NCBI GenBank assembly: GCA_002390165.1
Contig: DGOU01000145.1
Coordinates: 1,873 to 9,193 of the forward strand
Reading direction: 5' to 3'
Source of the DNA: Lutibacter sp. UBA4458
GTDB lineage: Bacteria > Bacteroidota > Bacteroidia > Flavobacteriales > Flavobacteriaceae
Length of the DNA stretch: 7,321 nucleotides
Below the pieces are notes generated by a model that saw nothing but the letters and a program-made list of their open reading frames with translations, searched no databases and had not been told where the DNA came from. The position numbers and the translations under genes are program-made. Positions within the stretch are counted from its first letter, which is position 1. Every line of letters starts with the position of its first letter. This document shows positions 6,009 to 7,321 of the stretch, piece by piece.

Positions 6009-7321
6009 AATTTAATTGTTTGTTTATTTATTTTTAAATTTTGCTCGATAAAAGTAGTCATTTTATTGTAAAGGTGTAATCGAGTGTTTTTACCTCTATA
6101 AATACTGTGTGTTCTGTCTGGATATATTGCTTCGTCAAAAGGTTTATTTGCTTCAATTAACGCATTGGAAAGTCTCATAGAGTTTTGAAAATGAACATTG
6201 TCATCGCCGCTTCCATGTACTAATAAAAATTTCCCCTTTAAAAATTGAGCAAAATTTAAAGGTGAATTTTCATCATAACCGGTAGGGTTCTCTTGTGGGG
6301 TTTGCATATAGCGTTCTGTATAAACCGAATCGTAAAATCGCCAACTAGTAACAGGAGCAACAGCAATTGCCATTTTAAATACATCGTTTCCTTTTAGTAA
6401 GCAATTAGCTGACATAAATCCGCCATAACTCCAACCCCAAATCCCTATTTCTGTTTCATCAATATAAGATAATTTTCCTAATTCTTTTGCAGCTTCAATT
6501 TGATCTTGAACTTCATATTTTCCTAATTCTTTATAAGTAACTTTTTTAAAGTCTCTACCTTTAAATCCAGTTCCTCTTCCATCTACACAAACTATTACAT
6601 ATCCTTTTTCGGATAATAATTTGTACCAGTAGTCATTTGAACGGCTCCAAGTATTACTTACAGATTGGGAACCCGGACCAGAATATTGTGTCATAAAAAG
6701 TGGATACTTGTTATTTTTGTTAAAATTTACTGGCTTTATCATCCAAGCATTGAACGCTCCATTTGGAGTTTTTAAAGTGAAAAATTCTTTTGAAGAAAGA
6801 TTATAATTTTTCAACTCCTTTGCTAATTTTGAGTTGTTTAATACTTCTTTTATTAATGCCCCTTTTCCATTGTATAAAGTATAAATTGGAGGTGTATTTG
6901 CATCAGAAAAAGTATTGATAAAATAATCAAAGTTTTTGCTAAATGCAGCGGAATTTGTTCCAGAGGAATTTGTTAATCGTGTTTTGTTTTTTCCATTTAA
7001 GTTTATAGCGTAAATGGTCCTGTTAATAGATCCATCTTCCGTAGATTGATAATAAACAGTTTTTGTTTTTTTGTTAATTCCATAAAAATTAGTTACTTCC
7101 CAGTTTCCATTAGTAATTTTATTTTTTAGAGAACCATCTTTGTTATAAAGATAAATATGGTTAAATCCGTCTTTTTCACTAGTCCAAATAAAACTGTTAT
7201 CGTTTAAAAAAGTTAAATTATTTGTAACATCAACATAAGCTTTATCGGTTTCATTTAAAACAATTTTAGAAGAAAAATTAGAAGCATTAATAAAGTATAA
7301 GTTTAAATTATTTTGATGTCT
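6005..7321 (-). CDS. dpp4: dipeptidyl peptidase IV (S9B prolyl oligopeptidase family), N-terminus outside the window
   Basis: The frame is open from the right edge to the TGA at 6005-6007, giving 438 C-terminal residues. I translated it to the edge and found no stop. The TTG at 6812-6814 is internal. Residues 1 to about 165 are the end of the beta-propeller, with the DPP-IV-like segments DKAYVDVT, IWTSEKDGFNHIYLY, QSTEDGSINR and GTNSAAFS. The alpha/beta-hydrolase domain follows, with oxyanion Tyr213 (QYSGPGSQ), nucleophile Ser298 in GWSYGG, Asp373 in GSGDDNVHFQ and His405 in DRTHS. The triad is complete and matches human DPP4 S630/D708/H740 by motif. The Glu pair that anchors the substrate N-terminus lies upstream, out of view. 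The enzyme removes X-Pro or X-Ala dipeptides from peptides; relatives in Bacteroidota are exported, but the signal peptide cannot be seen here. About 280-300 residues should be missing compared with the usual length. It overlaps the POT gene that would import its products. Confidence 0.92.
   Translation of the reverse strand, partial: RHQNNLNLYFINASNFSSKIVLNETDKAYVDVTNNLTFLNDNSFIWTSEKDGFNHIYLYNKDGSLKNKITNGNWEVTNFYGINKKTKTVYYQSTEDGSINRTIYAINLNGKNKTRLTNSSGTNSAAFSKNFDYFINTFSDANTPPIYTLYNGKGALIKEVLNNSKLAKELKNYNLSSKEFFTLKTPNGAFNAWMIKPVNFNKNNKYPLFMTQYSGPGSQSVSNTWSRSNDYWYKLLSEKGYVIVCVDGRGTGFKGRDFKKVTYKELGKYEVQDQIEAAKELGKLSYIDETEIGIWGWSYGGFMSANCLLKGNDVFKMAIAVAPVTSWRFYDSVYTERYMQTPQENPTGYDENSPLNFAQFLKGKFLLVHGSGDDNVHFQNSMRLSNALIEANKPFDEAIYPDRTHSIYRGKNTRLHLYNKMTTFIEQNLKINKQTIKL

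Noticed and set aside
6812..6814. TTG as a start for a shorter, complete S9 peptidase
   Set aside because: The frame stays open to the right edge and encodes typical DPP-IV propeller sequence, so this codon is an internal leucine.

Overview
The window is AT-rich. The codon usage, A-rich leaders without clear Shine-Dalgarno sequences and protein signatures all point to the Bacteroidota, most likely a marine-type member of the Flavobacteriaceae. Nearly every base is accounted for by six genes. There are no RNA genes, mobile elements, CRISPR arrays or long gene-free stretches; the largest gap is 88 bases.

Layout. A plus-strand gene enters from the left edge and ends at 225; it is the C-terminus of a ComEC/Rec2-type competence protein. 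Everything else is on the minus strand, read from the right edge leftward. First comes a dipeptidyl peptidase IV-type S9 serine peptidase (5' end outside the window). It is followed, with a 4-base ATGA overlap, by a POT/PTR-family proton-coupled peptide transporter (4515-6008). Next are a divergent POT-like transporter (2948-4426), a third POT transporter with a large insertion (846-2876), and a small exported thioredoxin-fold protein (237-776). The thioredoxin gene converges on the competence gene, with only 11 bases between the two stop codons.

How the parts fit together. DPP-IV enzymes cut X-Pro and X-Ala dipeptides from peptide N-termini, and POT proteins import di- and tripeptides with protons. 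The peptidase plus three transporters therefore look like a peptide-scavenging locus. Coupling is direct only for the peptidase and the first transporter. Clear intrinsic terminators separate the first from the second transporter (about 4445-4480) and the second from the third (about 2905-2933). These imply either independent promoters or stepwise readthrough. The thioredoxin gene has a plausible Bacteroidota-type promoter of its own, with a palindrome in the spacer. It probably ends at a bidirectional terminator hairpin inside the last codons of the competence gene.

The three transporters are not simple copies. They are predicted to have 14 (4515-6008), 12 (2948-4426) and 16 (846-2876) membrane segments. 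The last carries an extra helix pair and a roughly 105-residue periplasmic domain between TM7 and TM8. No wholly new system is evident. The transporter architectures and the regulatory hairpins are the points most worth a second look.
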